From Flavobacterium piscinae (GTDB lineage Bacteria; Bacteroidota; Bacteroidia; Flavobacteriales; Flavobacteriaceae), in contig NZ_SBKQ01000003.1 of assembly GCF_004122145.1 (NCBI RefSeq), positions 124,001 through 188,000 on the forward strand: a stretch of DNA of 64,000 nucleotides, read 5' to 3'. Numbering within the stretch: the first letter of the stretch is position 1; every line of letters starts with the position of its first letter. The translations under genes and the position numbers were made by a program. Shown piece by piece: positions 7,918 through 16,774 of the stretch. A model generated the notes under the pieces. That model worked only from the letters and a program-made list of their open reading frames with translations, was not told where the DNA came from and ran no database searches.

Positions 7918-10900
7918 CTACTCCTTCACCACTTCCACCCACTGCCCCAAGGTTCGTGCCGCATACGTGTTGTCGTACATCGCTTCGGCTTGCATGCCGG
8001 GTAAATAGTAACGACCCAAATACGACGCATTCAACAGCACCCGGAATGTTCTGGACTCGTAGGCTTTGAGACCAAAATAGAAATTGGTGCGGTCGTCACG
8101 AATGTCAATATGGTCAGCTACATTGTTGCCAAAACTGCCAAAATCGGTGAAACGCGTATTCACAATTTCAAATCCGGACGGTAAAATTTGCGTCAACGCC
8201 ACGTTTTCTATTCGTTCATTAGTTTGATTTCGAACAGTGATTTCAGCAATAAACTCAGTGCCTTGAGCAATTTTAGTCACGTTTATCGGTGCTCCGCTTC
8301 GGTTTTTGAAAACCAAATTGGTGAACAACTTACTTTGCATGGCTTTTTCCTGCCCGATTGGTAAAATGCCACTCGTTAGCACCCGCACATACAAGGTATT
8401 GGATTGGGTGTTTTTGAGCGTAATGGAATTGCTTCCGGTTTTGATTTCCAAATTTCGATTGGCCAACGATTTGGCGGTTTTAATATTTTGCGGTTTTCCA
8501 TTAACGGAATACGTAACAGCTACCCCTTTTCCGCCGTTTTGTTGAGCAAATTTGGACATGGCATACAAACTATACGCCGTGGTTTGGGTGCTCATCCATT
8601 GATCAGAAGCCATATTTTTAGCCAAATCGGTTGCCATTTTGAACGCTCTCTGTTTGTTGCCAATTAAAATTAAGGCTTCCAATGCCATCGCTTTATTGCG
8701 GTCAGACGAGCCGTAATAGTAGTAATAATTGGGGTTGGAATCGTCAATTTTACTTTGGTTGAATACGCTCTGAGCCGCTTGTTTTTGGCCGGCCAAGGCA
8801 TACGCAGCCGCTAAACGCAATTTACTTTCGTTGGAAATTCCTGTGGTTTCACGCAAACGGTTCATCGAAGCCATATCGGGTGAGCCGGCCAAAGCCAACG
8901 TATATAAGCGATAGGCTTGAGCAAAATCGTTTCCGTTTTTGGCAAATCGCCATTCTTTGGCTGTTTTTTGTTGGTATCCTATCCATTTGGCTTTGAAATT
9001 CAGTGGCAATACATAGCCTTTTTTCTCGGCTTCAATCAAGAAATGTCCTACGTAGGATGAACTCCAATCGTCGGCATAATTTTGTCCGCTCCAATATGAG
9101 AATCCGCCATTTGATATTTGGAAACCGCCTAATTTTTGAATGCCGATTTTGATGTTTTTCTGAATTTCGTTTTTGCGATTTTGGTCTAAATCGAAAATAT
9201 CGGCCAAATACAATTGCGGAAACACACTCGACGTGGTTTGCTCCAAACAACCGTGTGGATACTGAATCAAATACTGTAATCTTCTGCTAAAATCAATGGT
9301 CGGGAAAGACGAAACTTCCAATTGAGCTTTGTTGCTTCCGGCGACACCAAAGGTAGAAACAGCTATTGTTTTTGAAGCATTGGGCTCTAACACAATATCG
9401 GTAAACTCATTCGTTATCGGATTTGGGTTTGTGATATCGAGTTCTACTTCGTATGTGGCTTTTTCGTTTCCGGAAGTGGCGATGATTTGTACTTTAGCCA
9501 ATCCGGTGGCACTGCCGACTTCCAAATTGAAATACGCCATTTTTTCATCGGGTTGAGAAAAAGTCACACTTTGTGAACTGCTTCCCACTACTTTCACGCC
9601 GTTATTGGTTTTGATTTGTACGTTAACATTTTTCACTTGGGGTTCCATTGCAAAAAGGGTCACAGGTAACGTTACTTTTTCGGAAGGTGAAATTTTTCGT
9701 GGCAGCGAAGCCAATACCATCAACGGTTTTCGAACCGGAGTGGTTTTTTCAGCTGCTCCGTAAGCACTAGATTTTACATCGCCCGCCACTACCATCGTGC
9801 GAACCGAACCGACATAATTGGGTAGCTTGATTTGATGCGTTTTGCTTTGTCCTTTTTCCAACTTGAATGGTCCTAAATAAATGACCACCGGTTTAAAACG
9901 ATTGGCTTTTTTGGCTTTACTTCCGCCTAAATCTTCATCCCCACCAATACTGAACACTTGGTTGATTCTTCCGCCGTATGCTCCAATTACGTCATCAAAA
10001 ATATCCCAAGTTTTTACGCCTAATGCTTCACGCGTGTAGAAACTATTCCATGCGTTGGGAGTTTTGAAACGGGTCAAATCCAACAAACCATCATCTACAA
10101 TAGCCAAAGTATAAGTCATGGCTTTTCCTGATTTTTCGCTTACACGGATACTGGTTTTGCTTTCCGGTTTCAACACTTCGGGCATACTGATTTGTGGTTC
10201 TAGAATCGTGTTTTTATCGATGACCTCTATTGGAACAATGCCATACAAACGAATAGGCGAATCATTCAAAGTGGACGCATGCGGTTGTAATAAGGTAATG
10301 TGGACAAACACGTTCGGAGCAATGTCGCCCGTAATTGGAATTTCCACTTTGGTTTCTCCTTTTTGTGTGGTTGCCCAAAGGGTTTTTACCACACGTGAAC
10401 CATTTTCCAACGAAATTAAGGCTCTTCCTCCGGCACTCGATGGAAAGGAAATTTTGGCTTTTTCGCCTACGGAATAGTTCTTTTTATCCGTAGAAAATAG
10501 CAACATCGAAGCGTTGGAGGAATCGGTGTTTCGAGTTTTTCCCGACCAATACGGCCAATCAATCATTACGGTAGAACCGGTAGCGTGTCCACCCTCTTCA
10601 TCCATTACTCGGATTAAATAGCGACCCCATTCATTTTCTTCGTTTTTGAATTGAATGCTGGCTTTGCCACTTGCATTCGTATTTACGGTGAAATTCTTAA
10701 ACGCTGTTGTGGAATTAGACGACACATAGCTGGAAAGGTTATCATAACTCGCATCCCACCACCAACGCCATTCTACTTTATACACTTGTACTTTTAGGTT
10801 TTGAACTGCTTTTGGATTTCCTTTTTCATCTAAGGTTACAATGTCAAAGCGATTCATTTTTCCGGTTTCCAATAAACCGTAACGGTTTGGATCAGGCGTT

Positions 10901-13416
10901 TTAAGTCCAATATACGTTTGGTAAGGCGAAAGTGTCGCCGCCATCACATCGGTACTAAAATCGCCCCCGTTTTCATAGACTTTGGTCATCAAACTGGCTT
11001 TCAACATGCCGGGTGATTCGGTGCTTACTTTCGGTTGAAAACTGACGGTTGCTTTTCCTTCTGCATTTACTTTTCCGCTGAAAATATTGGTTTCTTCCGT
11101 TTCAAATTGCCGAATCGGGTCATCAAAATTGTAATTAGCAAATCCTTTGAACGTCGTTTTTTGTTGCATGATTTTGGCTTGCATTTCCATTTTGAGGTCT
11201 TTCGCTACAGCACCATGCAACCAAGCGACTTCCACTTGACTCGTATTGATTTTTGAGGTGGATAACATCTCAGCATTAAATTTGTTTTTGATTTTTAACC
11301 GGTTAGGTTTAATCGTTTCAATTTTGATGTTTTTGTAAAACCGAGCTCCACCGACACTGATTACCGCTTCCCAACTTCCGGTAGGATGAGCCTCACGAGT
11401 AGGAATGATAAATTTATAATGATTAAGTTCATTGTATTTTTGAACGGATTGAAACGTCAATTTTCCGGTAGGGTCATTCAATTTGAATTTAATCGGATGT
11501 GATTTATCCAATTTACTGGCAGCATCATTCAGCATAAACCCTAAAAACAAGGTATCACCGGGACGCCAAACGCCTCTTTCGCCATAAATATAGCCTTTGA
11601 GTCCTTTTTGTAATTTTTCACCGGATACATCAAAATTACTCACGGAGAGCGAATAGCCTTCATCTAACTTCACATAAGTAGCTTGTTTATCTTTGGAAAC
11701 AATAGCAAAAAAGGCATATTTATCCACTTGAAACGAAGTCATTCCTTCCGCATTAGTGTTTCCGGATGCTAATTTTTGTTGTTGAAAATCATACAATTCT
11801 ACTTTTGCTCCGCTTATTGGTTGTGTCGTAACAATGTTGGTAACCGCCAAAGTATAAGAACCGTTTTCCCCACGTTTGGCAATTACACCCAAATCGGAAG
11901 CCAATACATTCATGCCGATTGGACCACGACGGTAATAATCTAATTCGCATGGGTCTTGACTGTCATACCAATCGTAATCATCATACCAATAATAATCGTA
12001 ATAATCGTCATCGTTGGAACGCACTTCTTCACTTTCTTCTTCACTATCGGATTCCGATTCCGTTACAGAATTACTACAACTGTACAAAGAATAACTTTTT
12101 TTGAACGACATTTCCACCCGATAAATCGCACCTGGTTCGGGAGTGATAATTTTAGATAAATCAATAGCAAATGTGTTCCACTTACTGTAATTGGGTAATT
12201 TTTTATCTAACAAATTAATTGTTTGTTTGGCTACAGGCGAAGCAACTTTTCGCAGGTTTCGCTTGCCGTTCAAATTGTTGTCTTGTAAGAATTGAAGAAT
12301 GTTGTTTTTGTAGATTTTATATACTTTGACATCCACCGCTTTTAAGTTGGCCGATTCAAAATTGATTTTTAAATTGTTAGAACTCGGTAAAATCGTTCCA
12401 TTTTTCACAAATCGAATATTGGGTTTCATTTCGTTGAACGCCACACGTTGCGAATGCGTTTCTTTCATTTTATAGCCTTCGTCGCTCGAAATTCCCTGAA
12501 AAACTTCTACCAACAAATCGCCTTTGAGTGGTTCACTAAAAAAGACTTTAAGTAAATTACCTTCGATAATAAATTTAGAAGTTTGAGCCAATTCAACCGC
12601 CACTAATCCTTGTAAATCCTGTCCTTTTTTGATAGGGTCAGAAAAATTAATGAACAACGATTGATTGTCTTCATCGCCTACTTCCATTCCAACAATTTTA
12701 AAATTGTTTTTGCCCGGAATGTCATACTCTACACTTCCTTTTTGGTCGATGTTGAACGGTTTTCCGTTCCATGAAATAGTGATTTTACTGTCTTCAACTT
12801 TACGTTGAATGCTATCGATGATGAATTTGAATTCGGTTTTCGTGCTAAGCGATTTATCGAACTTCATTTTTAATTTCTTCCCGTCTTGTGTAGCCTCTAC
12901 CAATTGTGAAGCCGTTTCAAAATCCATCCAATCACTGGTTTGAATGGTTCCGTTTAAATAATTCAACTCTCGGCTATACGATTGTAAATCCAAAAGGTTC
13001 ACTGTAAAATCTTGTTTGACTGTTTTAACAGAAAACTTAAATTCTTCCAATCCTTTTTCCGTTTTGATAAGCTTGGCTAATTTGAAAATAATACGATATT
13101 CGGTGTCTTGTTCCAATGGTTTTTCAGGCACAAAAGCAATAGTGTTGGTCGCCAATGCAACCATTTTACCTTTAATACTCGGAGAAATGTCAAATAAACC
13201 CGCATCAATTTCCTGATTCGGCTGCCATTCTGTTTTGTCAAACGCTAACGTCACCCTGATGTCCGAGTGAGCCGATTGCAATCCGGAACTAAAACTAAGG
13301 ATATAGTTTTCGTACTTCGAAAAATCAGAATTGAATTCTTCGGTAGAAACTTTTTTGCCACAAGAGTGTAGCACAACAACCGCAACAAAAAGTTGCATCA
13401 AACGTTGGATTGACAT
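7918..13416 (-). CDS. alpha-2-macroglobulin family lipoprotein
   Basis: 1832-residue bacterial alpha-2-macroglobulin (YfhM type), thought to trap attacking proteases by a thioester and to work with PBP1C in guarding or repairing the envelope. The signal MSIQRLMQLFVAVVVLHSC has a lipobox (Cys19). The body is a chain of macroglobulin-like beta domains followed by a helical thioester domain with the intact HGCLEQ motif (Cys1390, Gln1393) and a C-terminal receptor-like domain. A low-complexity acidic and Tyr-rich segment, about residues 447-495, is bracketed by cysteines and is not typical of the family. pbpC lies downstream on the same strand. Confidence 0.92.
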   Translation of the reverse strand: MSIQRLMQLFVAVVVLHSCGKKVSTEEFNSDFSKYENYILSFSSGLQSAHSDIRVTLAFDKTEWQPNQEIDAGLFDISPSIKGKMVALATNTIAFVPEKPLEQDTEYRIIFKLAKLIKTEKGLEEFKFSVKTVKQDFTVNLLDLQSYSRELNYLNGTIQTSDWMDFETASQLVEATQDGKKLKMKFDKSLSTKTEFKFIIDSIQRKVEDSKITISWNGKPFNIDQKGSVEYDIPGKNNFKIVGMEVGDEDNQSLFINFSDPIKKGQDLQGLVAVELAQTSKFIIEGNLLKVFFSEPLKGDLLVEVFQGISSDEGYKMKETHSQRVAFNEMKPNIRFVKNGTILPSSNNLKINFESANLKAVDVKVYKIYKNNILQFLQDNNLNGKRNLRKVASPVAKQTINLLDKKLPNYSKWNTFAIDLSKIITPEPGAIYRVEMSFKKSYSLYSCSNSVTESESDSEEESEEVRSNDDDYYDYYWYDDYDWYDSQDPCELDYYRRGPIGMNVLASDLGVIAKRGENGSYTLAVTNIVTTQPISGAKVELYDFQQQKLASGNTNAEGMTSFQVDKYAFFAIVSKDKQATYVKLDEGYSLSVSNFDVSGEKLQKGLKGYIYGERGVWRPGDTLFLGFMLNDAASKLDKSHPIKFKLNDPTGKLTFQSVQKYNELNHYKFIIPTREAHPTGSWEAVISVGGARFYKNIKIETIKPNRLKIKNKFNAEMLSTSKINTSQVEVAWLHGAVAKDLKMEMQAKIMQQKTTFKGFANYNFDDPIRQFETEETNIFSGKVNAEGKATVSFQPKVSTESPGMLKASLMTKVYENGGDFSTDVMAATLSPYQTYIGLKTPDPNRYGLLETGKMNRFDIVTLDEKGNPKAVQNLKVQVYKVEWRWWWDASYDNLSSYVSSNSTTAFKNFTVNTNASGKASIQFKNEENEWGRYLIRVMDEEGGHATGSTVMIDWPYWSGKTRNTDSSNASMLLFSTDKKNYSVGEKAKISFPSSAGGRALISLENGSRVVKTLWATTQKGETKVEIPITGDIAPNVFVHITLLQPHASTLNDSPIRLYGIVPIEVIDKNTILEPQISMPEVLKPESKTSIRVSEKSGKAMTYTLAIVDDGLLDLTRFKTPNAWNSFYTREALGVKTWDIFDDVIGAYGGRINQVFSIGGDEDLGGSKAKKANRFKPVVIYLGPFKLEKGQSKTHQIKLPNYVGSVRTMVVAGDVKSSAYGAAEKTTPVRKPLMVLASLPRKISPSEKVTLPVTLFAMEPQVKNVNVQIKTNNGVKVVGSSSQSVTFSQPDEKMAYFNLEVGSATGLAKVQIIATSGNEKATYEVELDITNPNPITNEFTDIVLEPNASKTIAVSTFGVAGSNKAQLEVSSFPTIDFSRRLQYLIQYPHGCLEQTTSSVFPQLYLADIFDLDQNRKNEIQKNIKIGIQKLGGFQISNGGFSYWSGQNYADDWSSSYVGHFLIEAEKKGYVLPLNFKAKWIGYQQKTAKEWRFAKNGNDFAQAYRLYTLALAGSPDMASMNRLRETTGISNESKLRLAAAYALAGQKQAAQSVFNQSKIDDSNPNYYYYYGSSDRNKAMALEALILIGNKQRAFKMATDLAKNMASDQWMSTQTTAYSLYAMSKFAQQNGGKGVAVTYSVNGKPQNIKTAKSLANRNLEIKTGSNSITLKNTQSNTLYVRVLTSGILPIGQEKAMQSKLFTNLVFKNRSGAPINVTKIAQGTEFIAEITVRNQTNERIENVALTQILPSGFEIVNTRFTDFGSFGNNVADHIDIRDDRTNFYFGLKAYESRTFRVLLNASYLGRYYLPGMQAEAMYDNTYAARTLGQWVEVVKE

Positions 13417-13536
13417 TGTTCAAAAAGATTAAAAATGAAACGAAAAAGGTGTGGGTACTTATTGACGATAACACAAAAAGTATTCCAAATATTGTGTTAA
13501 AGTTAATTATTTTTTAAGAAGAATTTTTGGAATAAA

Positions 13537-13980
13537 TTATTTCCGTTTGGAGGCGAAAAAACGCACCATTAAATCGGAGGCTTCATCAGCTAAAACCCCT
13601 GAAACCACCTCTGTTTTCGGGTGAAGTTGCGTGCCCATCGTCATAAAACCGCGTTGTTCGTCACGGGCTCCAAAAACGATTTTAGTAATCTGACTCCAAT
13701 ACAACGCACCGGCACACATTTGACAAGGTTCTAAAGTAACGTAAAGCGTGCATCCTTTTAAATATTTTCCGCCTAAGAAATTGGCAGCTGAGGTAATGGC
13801 TTGCATTTCGGCATGAGCCGTCACATCGTGGAGCAATTCGGTTAAATTATGCGTTCTAGCGATGATTTTATTATCCACCACAATTACGGCACCAACAGGA
13901 ATCTCGCCTTTTTCAAAAGCAATTTCAGCTTCTTGCAAAGCTTTTTTCATGAAATAGTTATCGTTGAAAGGATTTTCCAT
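13537..13980 (-). CDS. tadA: tRNA-specific adenosine-34 deaminase
   Basis: Zinc-dependent deaminase converting A34 to inosine in the anticodon of tRNA-Arg(ACG). 147 residues with the cytidine/deoxycytidylate deaminase signature: HAE at residues 56-58 (zinc His and proton-shuttling Glu) and PCQMC at 85-89 (zinc cysteines). Length and the N-terminal NDNYFMKKALQEAEIA are typical of TadA. It is transcribed divergently from dxs with only 38 bases between start codons, and a -7 box (TATTTTTG on the minus strand) ends six bases before its ATG. Confidence 0.93.
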   Translation of the reverse strand: MENPFNDNYFMKKALQEAEIAFEKGEIPVGAVIVVDNKIIARTHNLTELLHDVTAHAEMQAITSAANFLGGKYLKGCTLYVTLEPCQMCAGALYWSQITKIVFGARDEQRGFMTMGTQLHPKTEVVSGVLADEASDLMVRFFASKRK

Positions 13981-13985
13981 AGAAA

Positions 13986-13993
13986 CAAAAATA
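13986..13993 (-). promoter_or_regulatory. -7 box for tadA
   Basis: CAAAAATA on the plus strand reads TATTTTTG on the minus strand, an exact TAnnTTTG. With usual spacing, transcription would begin at or next to the tadA ATG (13980), predicting a leaderless or near-leaderless mRNA. Confidence 0.55.
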
Positions 13994-14006
13994 CAATTTC
14001 AATTCG

Positions 14007-14014
14007 TACATTTG
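14007..14014 (+). promoter_or_regulatory. -7 box for dxs
   Basis: TACATTTG matches TAnnTTTG and ends four bases before the dxs ATG (14019), again predicting a transcript that starts at or next to the start codon. It is back to back with the tadA box, 13 bases apart. Confidence 0.55.
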
Positions 14015-14018
14015 TGCT

Positions 14019-15785
14019 ATGGTTGAATATTTACTGCAACATATCGAATTTCCTTCGGATTTACGAAAACTAAAGGTAAATCAGTTGCCGCAATTGGCTC
14101 AGGAATTACGCGACTTTATCATTGATATTGTTTCCGTAAAAGAGGGGCATTTGGGTGCAAGTTTAGGTGTGGTGGAATTGACCATTGCTTTGCACTATGT
14201 CTTCAATACACCTAATGATTTATTGGTTTGGGATGTAGGTCATCAAGCCTACGGTCATAAAATTTTAACCGGTCGAAAATCGGTTTTTCATACCAATAGG
14301 CAATGGAATGGCATTTCAGGATTTCCTAAACGAAGTGAAAGTGATTATGACACATTTGGTGTCGGGCATTCTTCTACTTCTATTTCAGCCGCTTTGGGAA
14401 TGGCGATTGCTTCCCAATTAAAAGAGGAAGACAAACATCATATTGCGGTGATTGGCGATGCATCGATTGCCAGCGGAATGGCATTTGAAGGCTTGAATCA
14501 CGCCGGGGTGACTGATGCTAATTTATTAGTAATATTAAATGACAACGCAATTGGAATTGATCCAAGCGTTGGAGCGTTAAAAAATTATCTTACGGCTGTC
14601 AAAGAGGGAAAAAATCCGAAAGTCAACAATATGATCAAATCATTGAATTTTGATTATTCAGGACCTATTGACGGTCATGATCTTTTTGCGTTGATTTCGG
14701 AATTGGAACGGCTGAAGAAAGTAAAAGGACCGAAGTTTCTGCACGTCATCACCACTAAAGGAAAAGGATTGCAAAAAGCAGAAGAAGATCAAGTGAAATA
14801 CCATGCTCCGGGGAAATTTGATAAAATTACCGGAGAAATTCATTTAAAAGAAGAAAGTCATTTACCTCCAAAATTTCAAGATGTTTTTGGGTTGACGTTG
14901 GTGGAATTGGCCGAGCAAAACGAAAAAATTATTGGTATTACACCTGCCATGCCAACCGGAAGTTCCCTCAAATTCATGATGGATACGTTCCCGGAAAGAG
15001 CTTTTGATGTGGGTATTGCCGAACAACATGCCGTGACATTATCAGCAGGGATGGCTACGCAAGGAATGGTTGTTTTTTGCAACATTTATTCCACTTTTTT
15101 GCAACGGGCTTATGACCAAGTAATTCATGATGTGGCGTTGCAAAATTTACCGGTTATTTTTTGTTTAGACCGAGCCGGTTTAGTTGGTGAAGATGGAGCA
15201 ACGCATCACGGCGTTTTTGATTTGGCGTATTTGCGATGCATCCCGAATATGATCATTTTCTCACCAAGAAATGAAATTGAATTACGAAATATACTTTACA
15301 CCGCTCAATTGGGATTAAATCATCCCATCTCAATTCGTTATCCGAGAGGAAGAGGCGAAATAGTCGATTGGCAACAACCGCTTCAAAAAATTGAAATTGG
15401 AAAAGCAACTTTGTTGAAAAAAGGGTCAAAAGTAGCCATTTTATCGAATGGATTTATTGGAAGAAATGTAACTTTATCCTTTGCCGAAATAGATAATGCA
15501 GAGCTTTTTTCGCACTATGATTTTCCTTTTATAAAACCGTTAGACGAAGAAATGTTACATCAAATTTTCTCGAATTATGAAAGCCTCATAACGATTGAAG
15601 ATGGCACCATCATTGGTGGATTTGGTTCGAGTATTGCGGAATTCAAATCAAAATATAACTACAAAAATGATGTTCAAATACTAGGAATTCCTGACCAATT
15701 TATTGAGCAAGGAACTATTGAAGAACTACAACCTTATTGTGAAATTAATGTGAAAAGTCTGGTTTCAATTTTGTCAACTTATTGA
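14019..15785 (+). CDS. dxs: 1-deoxy-D-xylulose-5-phosphate synthase
   Basis: First enzyme of the MEP isoprenoid pathway: condenses pyruvate and glyceraldehyde 3-phosphate using thiamine diphosphate; also feeds thiamine and pyridoxal synthesis. 588 residues (E. coli 620; shorter forms are usual here). Visible: the N-terminal GHLGASLGVVELT, the ThDP/magnesium motif GDASIASGMAFEGLNHAG with NDN, and the pyrimidine-domain AEQHAVTLSAGMA carrying the conserved Glu. The C-terminal transketolase domain follows LDRAGLVGEDGATHHG. It is followed after 41 bases by a DUF3078 gene. Confidence 0.95.
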   Translation: MVEYLLQHIEFPSDLRKLKVNQLPQLAQELRDFIIDIVSVKEGHLGASLGVVELTIALHYVFNTPNDLLVWDVGHQAYGHKILTGRKSVFHTNRQWNGISGFPKRSESDYDTFGVGHSSTSISAALGMAIASQLKEEDKHHIAVIGDASIASGMAFEGLNHAGVTDANLLVILNDNAIGIDPSVGALKNYLTAVKEGKNPKVNNMIKSLNFDYSGPIDGHDLFALISELERLKKVKGPKFLHVITTKGKGLQKAEEDQVKYHAPGKFDKITGEIHLKEESHLPPKFQDVFGLTLVELAEQNEKIIGITPAMPTGSSLKFMMDTFPERAFDVGIAEQHAVTLSAGMATQGMVVFCNIYSTFLQRAYDQVIHDVALQNLPVIFCLDRAGLVGEDGATHHGVFDLAYLRCIPNMIIFSPRNEIELRNILYTAQLGLNHPISIRYPRGRGEIVDWQQPLQKIEIGKATLLKKGSKVAILSNGFIGRNVTLSFAEIDNAELFSHYDFPFIKPLDEEMLHQIFSNYESLITIEDGTIIGGFGSSIAEFKSKYNYKNDVQILGIPDQFIEQGTIEELQPYCEINVKSLVSILSTY

Positions 15786-15826
15786 AAATGGTCAATTTTG
15801 CAATTCCTAATCAACTTTAAATATAA

Positions 15827-16774
15827 ATGAGGTATTATCTGCTTTTTTTATTTTTTCCTGTTTCGCAATTACTTTTTTCTCAAACACTTGTTACTGAAAG
15901 CGATACAATTCCAAGAGATACTACATATTGGACAAAAAAGAACATTACCGGTTTAGATTTTAGTCAAATTGCTTTCATGAATTGGAATGCAGGGGGGAAT
16001 AGTTCAGTTTCAGGACTTTTGAAAGGAGACTTTTCCAGAAAATATGTTCGAGGGAACGTCATTTGGAATAATGAAATGTCACTTCGATATGGTGTCAATA
16101 AGCAAGAAGGTAGGGAACTGAGAAAAACAGACGATGCTTTTTCATTACTTTCCAATTACGGATATAAAAAAGACCCCATTTCAAACTGGTATTATTCTGC
16201 CCGATTTAGTTTCAATACACAGTTTACGGATGGATATGCCTATCCGAATACTGAGGATCCTATATCAAGATTATTTGCTCCGGCATATCTTTTTTTGGGA
16301 ATTGGTTCAGAATATAACCGGAAGGAATTGAATATGAATTTTTATTTCTCCCCTTTAACCGTAAAAACCACACTTGTTTTAGATCAACGCTTGGCAGATT
16401 TAGGATCTTTTGGGGTTTCAAAAGCAATTTTTGATGAAGAAGGTAACTTATTACGAAGAGGTCGAAAATCGAGAACAGAATTCGGTTTGCTTTTTACTAG
16501 TTATTGGAAAAAAGAATTCTATAAAAATATGTTTTTTGAAAATAGACTTTCTTTGTATTCTGATTATATCAACAAGTTTGGTAATATTGATGTTGATTGG
16601 CAATTGAATGTAGATTTAGTTGTTAATCAATATTTTAAAGCCAACGTAGGTATTCATTTGATTTATGATGATGATATTAAAGCCAAAGAAGAAATTGCTG
16701 GAGAACAAGTGATTGTTGGTCCAAAAATACAACTTAAACAAGCTTTAGGAATTGGTGTTACTTATGCTTTCTAA
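15827..16774 (+). CDS. DUF3078 family protein, probable outer-membrane barrel
   Basis: 315 residues with a Sec signal peptide (MRYYLLFLFFPVSQLLFSQ). Repeated amphipathic strands rich in aromatic residues, with GLDFSQIAFMNWNAGGNSS near the start and a C-terminal ...QALGIGVTYAF ending in Phe, fit a Bacteroidota DUF3078 outer-membrane beta-barrel. Function unknown. Its last four bases overlap the convergent dgt stop codon (16771-16774), so no terminator separates them; dxs and this gene may share a transcript. Confidence 0.85.
   Translation: MRYYLLFLFFPVSQLLFSQTLVTESDTIPRDTTYWTKKNITGLDFSQIAFMNWNAGGNSSVSGLLKGDFSRKYVRGNVIWNNEMSLRYGVNKQEGRELRKTDDAFSLLSNYGYKKDPISNWYYSARFSFNTQFTDGYAYPNTEDPISRLFAPAYLFLGIGSEYNRKELNMNFYFSPLTVKTTLVLDQRLADLGSFGVSKAIFDEEGNLLRRGRKSRTEFGLLFTSYWKKEFYKNMFFENRLSLYSDYINKFGNIDVDWQLNVDLVVNQYFKANVGIHLIYDDDIKAKEEIAGEQVIVGPKIQLKQALGIGVTYAF

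Noticed and set aside
7678-8004. Frames of 67 and 75 codons around the end of the macroglobulin gene
   Set aside because: They translate structured element copy 1 and macroglobulin antisense; composition not protein-like.
16771-16774. Four-base overlap of DUF3078 and dgt as a frameshift sign
   Set aside because: Both proteins end normally; convergent stop overlap is common in compact genomes.
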